A stretch of 64,000 bases of DNA, from contig NZ_JAVKCH010000013.1 of assembly GCF_040222815.1 (NCBI RefSeq), positions 248,001 to 312,000 on the forward strand, given 5' to 3'. The notes under the pieces were generated by a model. That model did no database searches. It was not told where the DNA came from and saw only the letters and a program-made list of their open reading frames with translations. The stretch comes from Imperialibacter sp040222815 (lineage in GTDB: Bacteria; Bacteroidota; Bacteroidia; Cytophagales; Cyclobacteriaceae). The position numbers were made by a program, and so were the translations under genes. Shown piece after piece: positions 17,501 to 25,290 of the stretch (its first letter is position 1; each line of letters opens with the position of its first letter).

Positions 17501-18221
17501 AGAGTATGAACAAATTGGGTTTGTTGAAAGTGCGGGTGCAACCGAGTTTGTTGACAGTGAGTCTGATGCAAGAACGCAATCCTATAAGTATAAAATAGGA
17601 GTTCTGGACAATTGCGGCACTGAGGGGAGTCTTGGTGAGTTTCACAAAACGCTGCACCTCACAAGTAGTATTGGCCTTGATAACAGCGTTAACCTTTCGT
17701 GGAACCAGTACATAGGAGTTGACTATTCTACTATCAACCTTTATAAAGGAGAGGGAAGTGCTGAAAAAACGCTTTTGACTTCACTGTCTTCTTCAAATAA
17801 TTCCTTTACTGATTTGGAGGTTGAGCCTGACAAAGTCTATCAGTACGTCCTGGAAATCGTGCTAAACATGCCTATTTCCAATAGAGCAATAGAGCAGGCT
17901 AATAGCTCAAGGAACAATACCACCTACACTTCTATAAGATCCAATAACCTGGTAATAAGAGGAGTAGCACTTGGTGTGCGTGATGAAACCCGCAGTCATT
18001 TATATCCAAACCCATCAACAGGCGTGATAAACGTTAATACTAACAGAGGTGGTAAAAAGAATCTGGTGATAAGAGACTTAAGCGGCAATACACTACGTAC
18101 GATCTCTTCAATGGATCAAATGACAGAGCTGGATGTCTCGTTTCTTAAAGAAGGCCTTTACCTGATGCAAATTGATGGCGAGACGTCTGAGTTTATCAGG
18201 TTTTTTAAGAGGGATGAGTAA
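14559..18221 (+). CDS. T9SS-sorted protein with RCC1 repeats nested in a cadherin-like domain
   Basis: The 1220-residue protein has a signal peptide (ending AFSQ). Residues ~22-48 are the first half of a cadherin-like repeat (PVIKPDQILTIDENSDEG). Residues ~50-393 are RCC1-type propeller repeats (LKTDGSLWSWGYN, IKEDGSLWAWGRN). From ~394 the second half of the cadherin repeat appears (FEITSGNESGAFSI, VADASKLDFET), followed by four further cadherin-like domains starting with PVI-DADQ/DEN motifs (~458, ~560, ~665, ~770), an SprB-like repeat (~865-930), fibronectin-like regions, and a type A T9SS sorting domain (LYPNPSTGVINV to the end). It is thus an exported, cell-surface or released adhesin-like protein. 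Codon and base use in the RCC1 part looks more AT-rich than the neighbours. The region between it and the PQQ gene is 132 bases. Confidence 0.85.
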   Translation: MKNRLAIAAFLMSLALTAFSQPVIKPDQILTIDENSDEGVEVGSVKITHSYINQITSTNQTTHLLKTDGSLWSWGYNFDGVSGIGTNVETLIPTKVGTENNWQSVDQGVGFAVGTKTNGEVFAWGVEYYGEENTNTDYESNTFFTAVRVTEDNDWVSMVGGYTCQFGIKDDGSLWFWGNTGRGESGMGLTYFSSRIPVQLGTDTDWEFIDSEIWVNYALRSDGTLWSWGAFYGDNLGLGLAPGSDDVNVPTQVGSDSDWRIVAIDEYLGYAIKEDGRLFRLGNTVTQVGVDSDWEDVEYYDWSGNGGRAIALKSDGTLWAWGKNDQGQVGDGTTIDRDLPVQIGTDTDWVAIGESFAIKEDGSLWAWGRNDYGELGTETTANLTTPTYIPPIGMQFEITSGNESGAFSITDRGVIKVADASKLDFETSASYELTITATDDNQTSAEESVTINVNNINDGPVIDADQSVSLDENTENGAEVIAVAASDQDGDTLFENWTITSGNDSEAFAIDAETGIITVADQAKLNFEEVSSFLIGITVSDGTTVGFEGFLNITIVDKNEAPVIAAEQAGTVDENSPAGTEVTLITATDEDAGAVLSNWQISSGNENGAFSIDAATGQISVADGNQLDFETTPTMEIGVTVTDGTLTSGEATVVITIQDVNDPPVITADQEGIISENSTNGTEVMQVQAAGGNANTILKSWTISQGNIDGAFAVNPESGLLTVADGTKLNYEARPTYALELTVSDGVNVSEPRLVSISVSNVNEAPTGVSLSTSAIDENLPIGSLVATLATADVDAADTFVYAFVEDSEANDNASFLIASNQLLAKEKFDFETKSNYTVRIKSTDAGGLSTEAQLAIAVNNINDVTLTTALSEPFCDEDSDGEIDLVISDAAPPLSIVWSNGSTEEDLVGLSAGSYDVTVTDSNGHSASATIELGTKAVYQPTIGLVTSDETGIRNKVVWDASESYNVSKFLVYRETSIAGEYEQIGFVESAGATEFVDSESDARTQSYKYKIGVLDNCGTEGSLGEFHKTLHLTSSIGLDNSVNLSWNQYIGVDYSTINLYKGEGSAEKTLLTSLSSSNNSFTDLEVEPDKVYQYVLEIVLNMPISNRAIEQANSSRNNTTYTSIRSNNLVIRGVALGVRDETRSHLYPNPSTGVINVNTNRGGKKNLVIRDLSGNTLRTISSMDQMTELDVSFLKEGLYLMQIDGETSEFIRFFKRDE

Positions 18222-18244
18222 GGCTTAATACTGCGATGATTGAC

Positions 18245-18277
18245 GATGAGTATTTGGCGTTTGCGCTGCCTGAGTAA
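18245..18277 (+). pseudogene. 3' end remnant of a PQQ dehydrogenase gene
   Basis: These 33 bases encode DEYLAFALPE and a stop, nearly identical to DEYVAFALPE plus stop at the end of the intact PQQ dehydrogenase (14394-14426): 29 of 33 bases match, including a run of 16 identical bases (14404-14419 and 18255-18270). The remnant begins 23 bases after the stop of the RCC1/cadherin gene. It suggests either that the RCC1/cadherin gene was inserted between two tandem dehydrogenase copies or that an older copy was largely replaced. Confidence 0.6.
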
Positions 18278-18279
18278 GG

Positions 18280-18996
18280 CTAGCCTGGCATAAGGGCTTT
18301 GAGCGTAGCTTCCTTGTAGCTGGCACCGATGGGAATACCCTTTTTCTCGATCATCACCATATTGCCCTCGATGACCCGCACCCGGTTAATAGGCACAATG
18401 TATGACTTGTGCACCCGCATAAACATGTGGGAGGGGAGTATTTCTTCCAGCTTTTTTAGCGACTCAAGGGCTATGATTCTTTTGCCATCGGCAGTAAAGT
18501 AGGATACATACTCTCTCAACCCTTCAATGTAAAGGATGTCGGCCAGTAGCAGCCTGTATATCTTGTGGTCAGCGTGTACTACAATGAAATCCGGTTGATT
18601 GGTTGTGCCTGAATTATCCGTTTTATTGTGGAGGATCTTTGTGGCTTTGTTAACGCCGTGCAGGAATCGTTCAATGCTTACAGGCTTCACCAGATAATCG
18701 ACCACATCAAGTTCATATCCCTCAAGCGCATATTCCGGGTAGGCAGTAGTAAAGATCACCACCGGCTTTTTCTCCAGTGACTTCAGCAACTGGATGCCGG
18801 TAAGATCTGGCATTTGGATGTCGAGAAACATAAGATCGACGGAAGTGCTTTGCAGCAGTTCTATTGCCTCCAGTGGGCTTTTGAATGAACCCACAAGCTC
18901 CAGGGTCGGGATTTTGGACACATATTCTTTGATGAGCGCCCTGGCCAACTCTTCATCGTCTACTATGATGCATCGAATTTTCGTTGAAGGGCTCAT
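18280..18996 (-). CDS. LytTR family response regulator
   Basis: The 238-residue protein has an N-terminal receiver domain with the acidic pair DDEE near residue 12, the phosphoacceptor context LMFLDIQMPDLTG (about residue 58), T in VIFTTAYPEYA and K in DYLVKPVS. Residues ~135-238 form a LytTR DNA-binding domain (ILYIEGLREYVSYFTADGKR, MRVHKSYIVPINRVRVIEG). It overlaps the upstream sensor-kinase gene by four bases (ATGA), a translationally coupled pair. LytTR proteins bind short direct repeats upstream of target promoters; the likely target here is the divergent outer-membrane gene at 20413, which is inference from position. Confidence 0.95.
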   Translation of the reverse strand: MSPSTKIRCIIVDDEELARALIKEYVSKIPTLELVGSFKSPLEAIELLQSTSVDLMFLDIQMPDLTGIQLLKSLEKKPVVIFTTAYPEYALEGYELDVVDYLVKPVSIERFLHGVNKATKILHNKTDNSGTTNQPDFIVVHADHKIYRLLLADILYIEGLREYVSYFTADGKRIIALESLKKLEEILPSHMFMRVHKSYIVPINRVRVIEGNMVMIEKKGIPIGASYKEATLKALMPG

Positions 18997-20126
18997 GATA
19001 TTAATATTTTCATCTCGACAGTAAACCCGGAGGGGGTCTCCTGAGTTTTCAACTCGTGTCTTCCCGGGTAAATAAGCTCAAGCCTTCTTTTTACGTTTGT
19101 GATGCCAATACCACCCTCTTTGTCTTTCGATTTCTTGTTTGCCGAAAGGCTGTTTTGGCATTGGAAGGTGAGCAGCCCGGCTTCCACCTTCAGGTCAATG
19201 CTGATTCTCCCCTTAGTTGCATCTTCAATATTGCTGTGCTTGAAGGCGTTTTCGACAAACGGAATAAGCAGCATTGGGGCAATGTCAACATCTTCGGACG
19301 GATCGTATTCGAACTTTATATTGTCCTTGATGCCATTGTCTTTGAGAATGTAAATGGCGATGTAGTTGTTGATATATGCGACCTCTTTGGATACTGGCAC
19401 ACGGTCTTTGTTTTCACTCTCGTAAATATTGTATTTCAGCATATCTGAAAGCTTCAGCACTACTTCCGGTGTTTTGTCTGACTTTAGTAGTGACAGCGTA
19501 TAAATATTGTTCATCGCATTGAAAAGAAAGTGTGGGTTGATTTGTGACTTGAGGAATCTCAGCTCAGAATCGAGCTTCTCACTTCTCAGCATCAGGGTTT
19601 CTCTTTGCCTTTCGCTGGCAATTTGGGTCACTTTGTAAATGGTGGTTAGCAAAATAACAGTTCCAGTTTGAACGAACATCGGAAACCACATAAACATACC
19701 GAAAGCACCAGGCCTGCCTCGTCCTCTCAGGGACCAGGAACCGTCATTCTCAGTATCTGGCATTCGCATGTTTTCATCCGGCGCCGGCCCCCTGAATCCC
19801 CTTGCTCCTTCGACAAAGCCGTCGGGCTTGTAGGCATCCAGCAGATTGACCTGATGAAAGAATGTGAGGATGGAAGCGCCAACCATAATGAGAAGGATAA
19901 TCAACAAGGCGGAAGCAGTTTTTGACTGACTGCCTACATATTTGGGAGTAAGCACGACCATGTTAAAATATGCAAGCGGGATGATGATGCTGAGATTGAT
20001 CACGCTTTGTATGAGTGCCTTTTCAAATGTGAAAGGGCCGTTGAGCACAAAAAGGTAAAAGGCCAGGAATCCGAGCCAGAAAGCCAAATGAGAGAGATAC
20101 GATTTTACTGTGGCAGATTTTGGCAT
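18993..20126 (-). CDS. LytS-type membrane sensor histidine kinase
   Basis: The 377-residue protein has four membrane segments (about residues 11-27, 34-60, 72-92, 145-165). Between the third and fourth is an unusual extracytoplasmic loop rich in Gly, Arg, Pro and Met (RGFRGPAPDENMRMPD, RGRGRPGAFGMF). The cytoplasmic part carries the phosphoacceptor motif LKSQINPHFLFNAMNN (His_kinase family) and a GHKL ATPase domain (PFVENAFKHS, GGIGITNVKRRL). It partners with the LytTR regulator. A metal- or envelope-sensing role for the Met/Gly-rich loop is only a guess. Confidence 0.93.
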   Translation of the reverse strand: MPKSATVKSYLSHLAFWLGFLAFYLFVLNGPFTFEKALIQSVINLSIIIPLAYFNMVVLTPKYVGSQSKTASALLIILLIMVGASILTFFHQVNLLDAYKPDGFVEGARGFRGPAPDENMRMPDTENDGSWSLRGRGRPGAFGMFMWFPMFVQTGTVILLTTIYKVTQIASERQRETLMLRSEKLDSELRFLKSQINPHFLFNAMNNIYTLSLLKSDKTPEVVLKLSDMLKYNIYESENKDRVPVSKEVAYINNYIAIYILKDNGIKDNIKFEYDPSEDVDIAPMLLIPFVENAFKHSNIEDATKGRISIDLKVEAGLLTFQCQNSLSANKKSKDKEGGIGITNVKRRLELIYPGRHELKTQETPSGFTVEMKILIS

Positions 20127-20343
20127 TTGCTTGTTTTGAATTTCATCGAAAGATACCGAGCCTTGTTTTGATTCTCAAACCTATTCAACCAATGCCGCTT
20201 TTTCCTCAACCAGTTGGCAATGAACCCCTTTGAGGCCGCCCAGGCTAGTGATGCTTGTCAACTAAAGTTGTTGATAAAATGACCGGGTTCATTGAATAAA
20301 TTTTAGTCCCCTTCTTCAGTTTATTTTATTGCGGCCATTAATT

Positions 20344-20387
20344 CCCGACCCGCAGCATCATGGATGTTGTTGAGGCTGGCGGTCGGG
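20344..20387 (+). repeat. GC-rich hairpin in the leader of the outer-membrane receptor gene
   Basis: Arms 20344-20356 and 20375-20387 pair at 11 of 13 positions with an internal two-base mismatch and an 18-base loop. The hairpin ends 25 bases before the ATG at 20413 and has no following U-run, so it is not a typical terminator. It could be an operator or could influence translation or mRNA stability. Confidence 0.5.
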
Positions 20388-20412
20388 GAGCCCAACAATC
20401 AACAAGAAATAC

Positions 20413-23223
20413 ATGGCCCCCTTCAAAAGAATAGTATGCTTTGCCATTGCGGTGCTTATACCGGCACTGGCCGTTGCGCAGGGTTTCGAGATATCAGGCA
20501 AAGTGGTAGACAGGAAGCTCGGCGCACCCATTTTCGGAGCCAGTGTGGTTTTGAAGAATTCGAAAAACGGAGGCAGATCAATCGCAGCGGTGACGAATGA
20601 TGAGGGCATGTTCAGGTTCGACGGGGTCAGGCCGGGGAGCTATTCAGTGCAAATCTCATTCGTTAGTTACAAGCCAGTCGCATTATTTATCGATCAACTG
20701 GAAAAGAGCTATGAATTTGGGGCGATTGAGATGGAGGAAGACCTCAAAGTTTTGGAAGAGGTGAAGGTAATGGGGGAAGCCGAGAGGCTGGAGGTGAAAG
20801 GCGACACAGTTGAATACAACTCTGAGGCTTATAAAACGATGTCGGACGCATCGGTGGAGGACCTCGTTCAGAAGATGCCTGGAGTTTCAATGAACAATGG
20901 AAAGCTAGAGGCCCAGGGTGAGGAGGTGAAGCAAGTGCTGGTTGACGGAAAGCGCTTTTTTGGTAACGATGTAAACCTCGCCATGCGCAATCTGCCATCG
21001 GAGGTCGTTGACAAAATTCAGGTGTTTGACCAATTGAGCGAACAGGCACAGCTCACTGGATTTGACGACGGTGAGAGACAAAAAACCATCAATATCATTA
21101 CCAAACCTGGTGCGAGAAATAGCCTGTTTGGGAAAGCCAGCGCAGGCCTGGGCAACGATGACAGGTATATGGGAAGTGGTGTGCTGAACGTAATGAATGG
21201 AGACCAGCGGCTGTCCGTATTGGCTCAATCAAACAATATCAACATTCAAAACTTTTCCTCCGAAGATTTACTTGGCGTTACCAGCACTGGCGGAGCGAGG
21301 GCCAGACCTGGAGGAGGAGGAAGACGCCCTGATGGAGGGGGTGGTCCGGGAGGAGGAGGCTCATCATCGACGGATAATTTTCTAGTGGGTACCCAAAGCG
21401 GCATTTCATCGACAGACGCTATTGGCTTGAACTATCAGGATAGCTTTGGAGAAAAACTGGAGGTTACAGGCAGTTATTTCTACAATAAAACGGACAATAG
21501 CCAAAACCAGTCTACGAATCAGGTGTACAATGTTGAAGGCTCACCAACTTATTCTGAGCGACAGTTGAACACCACCGAAAACGGAAATCATCGGCTCAAC
21601 CTGCGATTGACTTACGATATCAATCAAAATAACTCACTCCTCTTTCTGCCATCGATAAGCACCCAGGCCAACAAGTCGGTTTCAGATATTCAGGGAATTT
21701 TGACAGATGGCACGCAAGCCGTGAGTGGCTCCAGCTCGGCGCAGACATCCGACATAGAGGGCTACTCGGGAAACGGCAACCTGATTTGGCGACACAAGTT
21801 TGACAAGCGGGGACGGACTTTTTCGTGGAATGTAGGCCTGAGTGCCAACAATAGAAGCGGCAATACATCGCTTCTTGGTGTGACAAGCAATTACACACTC
21901 ACGGATGAAACTGATAGCCTCGACCAGCGTGCCGATATTTCTTCACCAGGTCACGAAGTCTCCTCAAGGCTCATCTATACAGAACCGGTAAGCGAAAACG
22001 GCATGGTGTCGCTTGAATACAATATCAGCCGAAAAGTGACCGACTCCGAGAAATACACCTACAATGTTGCTGATGTTGATGCCGGTTACGCCGCAGTTGA
22101 TACTGCACTCAGTAGCCTCTTGAGTAGCCAGTACTCAGCTCAAAGGTTTGGAGGTGGCTACCGTTATCGCAATGGCCCCATTTCTGTTCTTGGCAATGTG
22201 ACTTACCAGTATGCCCAGCTAAATAATCAGACCACCTTCCCATATGAGTATTATCTGAAGAGCGACTACAGAAATGTGTTGGGTATGTTCAATTTTAACT
22301 ATCGCTCGGCCGGCAAGAACCTGATGGCGGTTTACAGAACCAGTACTTCTATCCCCTCTATTAGCCAACTTCAGAATGTGGTGGACAACTCAAATCCTTT
22401 GCAATTAAGTGCAGGAAATGAACAGTTGAGTCAGCAGTACCAACACAATTTCACTGCCCGATTCACTACTGGCATAAGGGAAAATACGGGGACTTTGATG
22501 GTATTTTTGGGAGGAACAATTGCCGACAATTACATTACTAACTCAACTTACATTGCTGATCGTGATACGTTAATTGGCGACGTGCTACTCGTTGCTGGCG
22601 GCCAGTTTATAAAGCCGGTCAACCTCGATGGTTATAAAAACATTCGCTCACTGATCACCTATGGAATTCCAGTATCCTTTCTGAAAAGCAACCTTAATTT
22701 TAATATATCAGGCAGTGTAACCAAAACTCCGGGGCTGGTTAACAGTGCCCTGAATATGGTCACCAGCAATGCATTGGGACTGGGCCTGGTTTTAAGCAGC
22801 AACATAAGCCGATCACTCGACTTTACCGTATCATCTACTTCCACATTCACCGGCGTGGAGAACCAGCTACAGGTAGGGCAAAGCCAGGATTACTTTTTTC
22901 AATCGACACGACTCAACTTCAACTGGCTTTTGCCGACTGACATTATTTTCCGGACGGACGTGACCCATCAGCTCTACAGCGGCCTGTCTGAAGGGTACGA
23001 TCAAAATTTTGCTCTCTGGAACCTGAGTATTGGTAAAAAGCTCTTTAAAGACAAAAGGGGTGAATTAAGCCTATTTGCCTACGACCTGCTAAAGCAGAAT
23101 AACAGCATTAGCAGGAACGTGACCGACGCTTATGTGGAAGATGTGCAAACCGAGGTTTTGCAGCGATATTTCATGGCGAAGTTCACCTATAATTTTTGGA
23201 AGAAGCCTGGAGTTGGGAGCTGA
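20413..23223 (+). CDS. outer-membrane TonB-receptor-like beta-barrel protein with CarboxypepD domain
   Basis: The 936-residue protein has a signal peptide (ending AVAQG). Residues ~25-110 are a carboxypeptidase-regulatory-like beta-sandwich (ISGKVVDRKLGAPIFGASVV), residues ~115-220 a plug-like domain (EDLVQKMPGVSMNNGKLEA, VLVDGKRFFGNDVNLAMR), and residues ~310-936 a large beta-barrel. A glycine/arginine/proline-rich stretch (ARPGGGGRRPDGGGGPGG) lies near residues 297-316, probably a periplasmic or surface loop. The family (outer-membrane protein barrel, no clear TonB box) usually is of unknown substrate. The gene diverges from the LytS/LytR pair and is followed at one base by a small LTxxQ-type gene. 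Confidence 0.85.
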   Translation: MAPFKRIVCFAIAVLIPALAVAQGFEISGKVVDRKLGAPIFGASVVLKNSKNGGRSIAAVTNDEGMFRFDGVRPGSYSVQISFVSYKPVALFIDQLEKSYEFGAIEMEEDLKVLEEVKVMGEAERLEVKGDTVEYNSEAYKTMSDASVEDLVQKMPGVSMNNGKLEAQGEEVKQVLVDGKRFFGNDVNLAMRNLPSEVVDKIQVFDQLSEQAQLTGFDDGERQKTINIITKPGARNSLFGKASAGLGNDDRYMGSGVLNVMNGDQRLSVLAQSNNINIQNFSSEDLLGVTSTGGARARPGGGGRRPDGGGGPGGGGSSSTDNFLVGTQSGISSTDAIGLNYQDSFGEKLEVTGSYFYNKTDNSQNQSTNQVYNVEGSPTYSERQLNTTENGNHRLNLRLTYDINQNNSLLFLPSISTQANKSVSDIQGILTDGTQAVSGSSSAQTSDIEGYSGNGNLIWRHKFDKRGRTFSWNVGLSANNRSGNTSLLGVTSNYTLTDETDSLDQRADISSPGHEVSSRLIYTEPVSENGMVSLEYNISRKVTDSEKYTYNVADVDAGYAAVDTALSSLLSSQYSAQRFGGGYRYRNGPISVLGNVTYQYAQLNNQTTFPYEYYLKSDYRNVLGMFNFNYRSAGKNLMAVYRTSTSIPSISQLQNVVDNSNPLQLSAGNEQLSQQYQHNFTARFTTGIRENTGTLMVFLGGTIADNYITNSTYIADRDTLIGDVLLVAGGQFIKPVNLDGYKNIRSLITYGIPVSFLKSNLNFNISGSVTKTPGLVNSALNMVTSNALGLGLVLSSNISRSLDFTVSSTSTFTGVENQLQVGQSQDYFFQSTRLNFNWLLPTDIIFRTDVTHQLYSGLSEGYDQNFALWNLSIGKKLFKDKRGELSLFAYDLLKQNNSISRNVTDAYVEDVQTEVLQRYFMAKFTYNFWKKPGVGS

Positions 23224-23224
23224 A

Positions 23225-23560
23225 ATGAAAGCGTTGATAGTCACCTGTTCTCTCCTGATTGTCTTTCCGGTATTTCTTGCTTCGGCTCAAAATGATTTTC
23301 AGGCTGCTGAGCAGACAAGGAAGATGAAGAATAAGCTTCATTTGACCCCTTCGCAGGAAATTGTGGTTGCGATAGCAAACGGCAGGTATGCAGAAGGCTT
23401 GGAAGCTTTGGTAGATAGAAATTTGTCCGATTCTGCAGCGATTGCGGAAAGGAGGCGCTTGAAGAAAAAATGGGCGCAGTCCCTTGAAACTGTATTATCG
23501 GAAAGTCAGTACGAAAGCTGGATGCGTTTTGTCTACAAAGCTCAACGAAAGAAGAGCTAA
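23225..23560 (+). CDS. small secreted LTxxQ-type protein
   Basis: The 111-residue product has a signal peptide (ending ASAQ) and two LTxxQ-like positions, LHLTPSQEIVV and VLSESQYESW, with a basic helical middle (ERRRLKKKWAQSL). This layout recalls Spy/CpxP-like periplasmic helical proteins, though similarity is limited to those motifs. I chose the ATG at 23225, right after the upstream stop, because it gives the signal peptide; an earlier in-frame start would overlap the receptor gene. It is probably translated from the same mRNA as the outer-membrane receptor. Confidence 0.65.
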   Translation: MKALIVTCSLLIVFPVFLASAQNDFQAAEQTRKMKNKLHLTPSQEIVVAIANGRYAEGLEALVDRNLSDSAAIAERRRLKKKWAQSLETVLSESQYESWMRFVYKAQRKKS

Positions 23561-23672
23561 AGCTGACATTGACCAGTAAAAGGGAGAGGAAATGAGCTTT
23601 GGCTTGCTTCCAACCCTGTAAGCGGTGATTTGGCTAACCAACCAAAAGTATTTTTCCCGGGTCATTGAGCTA

Positions 23673-23821
23673 CAATCAAACCCTGGCGACAGTCCTTAAA
23701 CGCCAAATTATACCAAGTTAGAAAGTCCGGAAACCAACAACTGGAGGAACTGCTCACAGCACCGCAATATGAGAAGTGGGGCAGGTATTTGATTAGCGAG
23801 CAGCAACAGAGCGGGTACTAA
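23673..23821 (+). pseudogene. decayed second copy of the LTxxQ-type gene
   Basis: The frame ending at the stop 23819-23821 reads QQLEELLTAPQYEKWGRYL, which lines up with QSLETVLSESQYESWMRFV at the end of the intact gene just upstream. No start codon or signal peptide remains; the frame is closed by a TGA at its 5' side. The 10-base sequence GGTCATTGAG occurs on both sides (23660-23669 and 23840-23849). The rest of the 391-base gap 23561-23951 contains no gene I can support. Confidence 0.5.
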
Positions 23822-23951
23822 TATGAGTTAGCTGATACTGGTCATTGAGGTTTTCGGATGGTTGGTTGAAAAAATTTCGGCACCCGGGCTTTCAGCATCA
23901 ATTTTACTTAAGATTTCAATTTTCCAATTGTAGTAGGAGTGAGAAAAGGGT

Positions 23952-25280
23952 ATGGGTTTCAAGAAAATAGCTAGCAAGATAAAAGTTGTGGTTCTGCTGC
24001 TTGGTATTGCTGTGGCAATCACCAGTTGCGTGGAGAATGACCTTCTGCCTGTGTCGGTAGATTTGATCGATGATATTACCCCCGACTTTATAATTATTGA
24101 CACGCTTACACTTGATGTGTCCACCATTCGTCTCGATTCGTTTGTAACATCCGATACCGAACGCTTACTGGTGGGCCGCTATGAGGATGAATACATTGGG
24201 GAGATTACGTCGACCTCCTTTTTCGAAGTAGCCTACCAGGACTACTCGTTTTACCCGCCTGCTGCTTCCCGGTTCGATAGCCTGACACTGGTGCTCTATT
24301 ACGACTATAATTACTTTGATACCCTTCAAACGCAGACCATCGATGTTTACAGGTTAGCTGAAAGTATCGAGTATAATTCGTATGGCACTATATATAATAC
24401 AGCTAATTTTTCGTTGGAGAAAACTCCTCTGAAAAGTTATTCATTTAAGCCAAGGCCAAACACCACCGACTCACTTGAAATAAGGTTGCCGGACGGGCTG
24501 GGCAAGGAGCTGCTTGAGATGGGGCTGACAAGTAACAGCGCCTTATTTAATCTTGCACTATTCACCGACTTTCTGAAAGGATTTGCATTGGTTCCGGGTG
24601 CTGACAGTGAGGGCTTTTTGGGATTTATGAAAGCTAATTCGAGCCTCAAACTCTATTATTCTGATTACACAGATATACCACCCACGCAATTGACCAATAA
24701 GTTCCCTGTAAGCCAGGGTACGGTTTGCTTCAATAAGACTACGTTCAATCCAAAATCAGCGACCTTGAGTGGTCTTGAAAGCCAATTGGATGACGTAAGC
24801 TCCGAGCTAACCAGCAATTACTCCTTTATTCAGGCGGGTGCCTACATAATGACAAAGGTGGAAATTCCATACATCCAGGAGCTTCTTATCCTGCCTGGTA
24901 GTGTGTACATACCCCATGCTGATCTGGTGATAAGACCGGTTGCAGGAACCTACCGAAGCGGGGCCAATACCAATCTGCCGACTTCTATTACCGGATATTA
25001 TGGAAGCATCGACAATTATCCGCTGGGCGCATTTGACACCAGTAGTGAGTTTGTGCTTGATGATGAATTTGGCAAGGATACTTATTACCGCCTTGAAGTG
25101 ACCGATCTGGTGAATAACCTGCTCGACACTGATCAGTCTAACGATTACTCCATTCTTTTGGGCCTTGACGAAAATACGATGCTTTACGGCGCTGGCAGGG
25201 TGTACTTGAAAGACGGCAACCGGCAGGACGGAATGAAGCTCCAGGTATACTATATACCGCTAGATACGGATGATAATTAA
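23952..25280 (+). CDS. DUF4270 family lipoprotein
   Basis: The 442-residue protein has a lipoprotein signal (AVAITSCVEND). Alternating beta-rich segments with FDSLTLVLYYDYNYF, TIDVYRLAE and SRFDSL are characteristic of the DUF4270 family, which in Bacteroidota is often encoded next to Kelch and outer-membrane proteins. Function is unknown; it is probably at the outer membrane. It starts the three-gene set DUF4270-Kelch-outer-membrane protein, spaced 10 bases from the next gene. Confidence 0.85.
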   Translation: MGFKKIASKIKVVVLLLGIAVAITSCVENDLLPVSVDLIDDITPDFIIIDTLTLDVSTIRLDSFVTSDTERLLVGRYEDEYIGEITSTSFFEVAYQDYSFYPPAASRFDSLTLVLYYDYNYFDTLQTQTIDVYRLAESIEYNSYGTIYNTANFSLEKTPLKSYSFKPRPNTTDSLEIRLPDGLGKELLEMGLTSNSALFNLALFTDFLKGFALVPGADSEGFLGFMKANSSLKLYYSDYTDIPPTQLTNKFPVSQGTVCFNKTTFNPKSATLSGLESQLDDVSSELTSNYSFIQAGAYIMTKVEIPYIQELLILPGSVYIPHADLVIRPVAGTYRSGANTNLPTSITGYYGSIDNYPLGAFDTSSEFVLDDEFGKDTYYRLEVTDLVNNLLDTDQSNDYSILLGLDENTMLYGAGRVYLKDGNRQDGMKLQVYYIPLDTDDN

Positions 25281-25290
25281 ACACACATAG

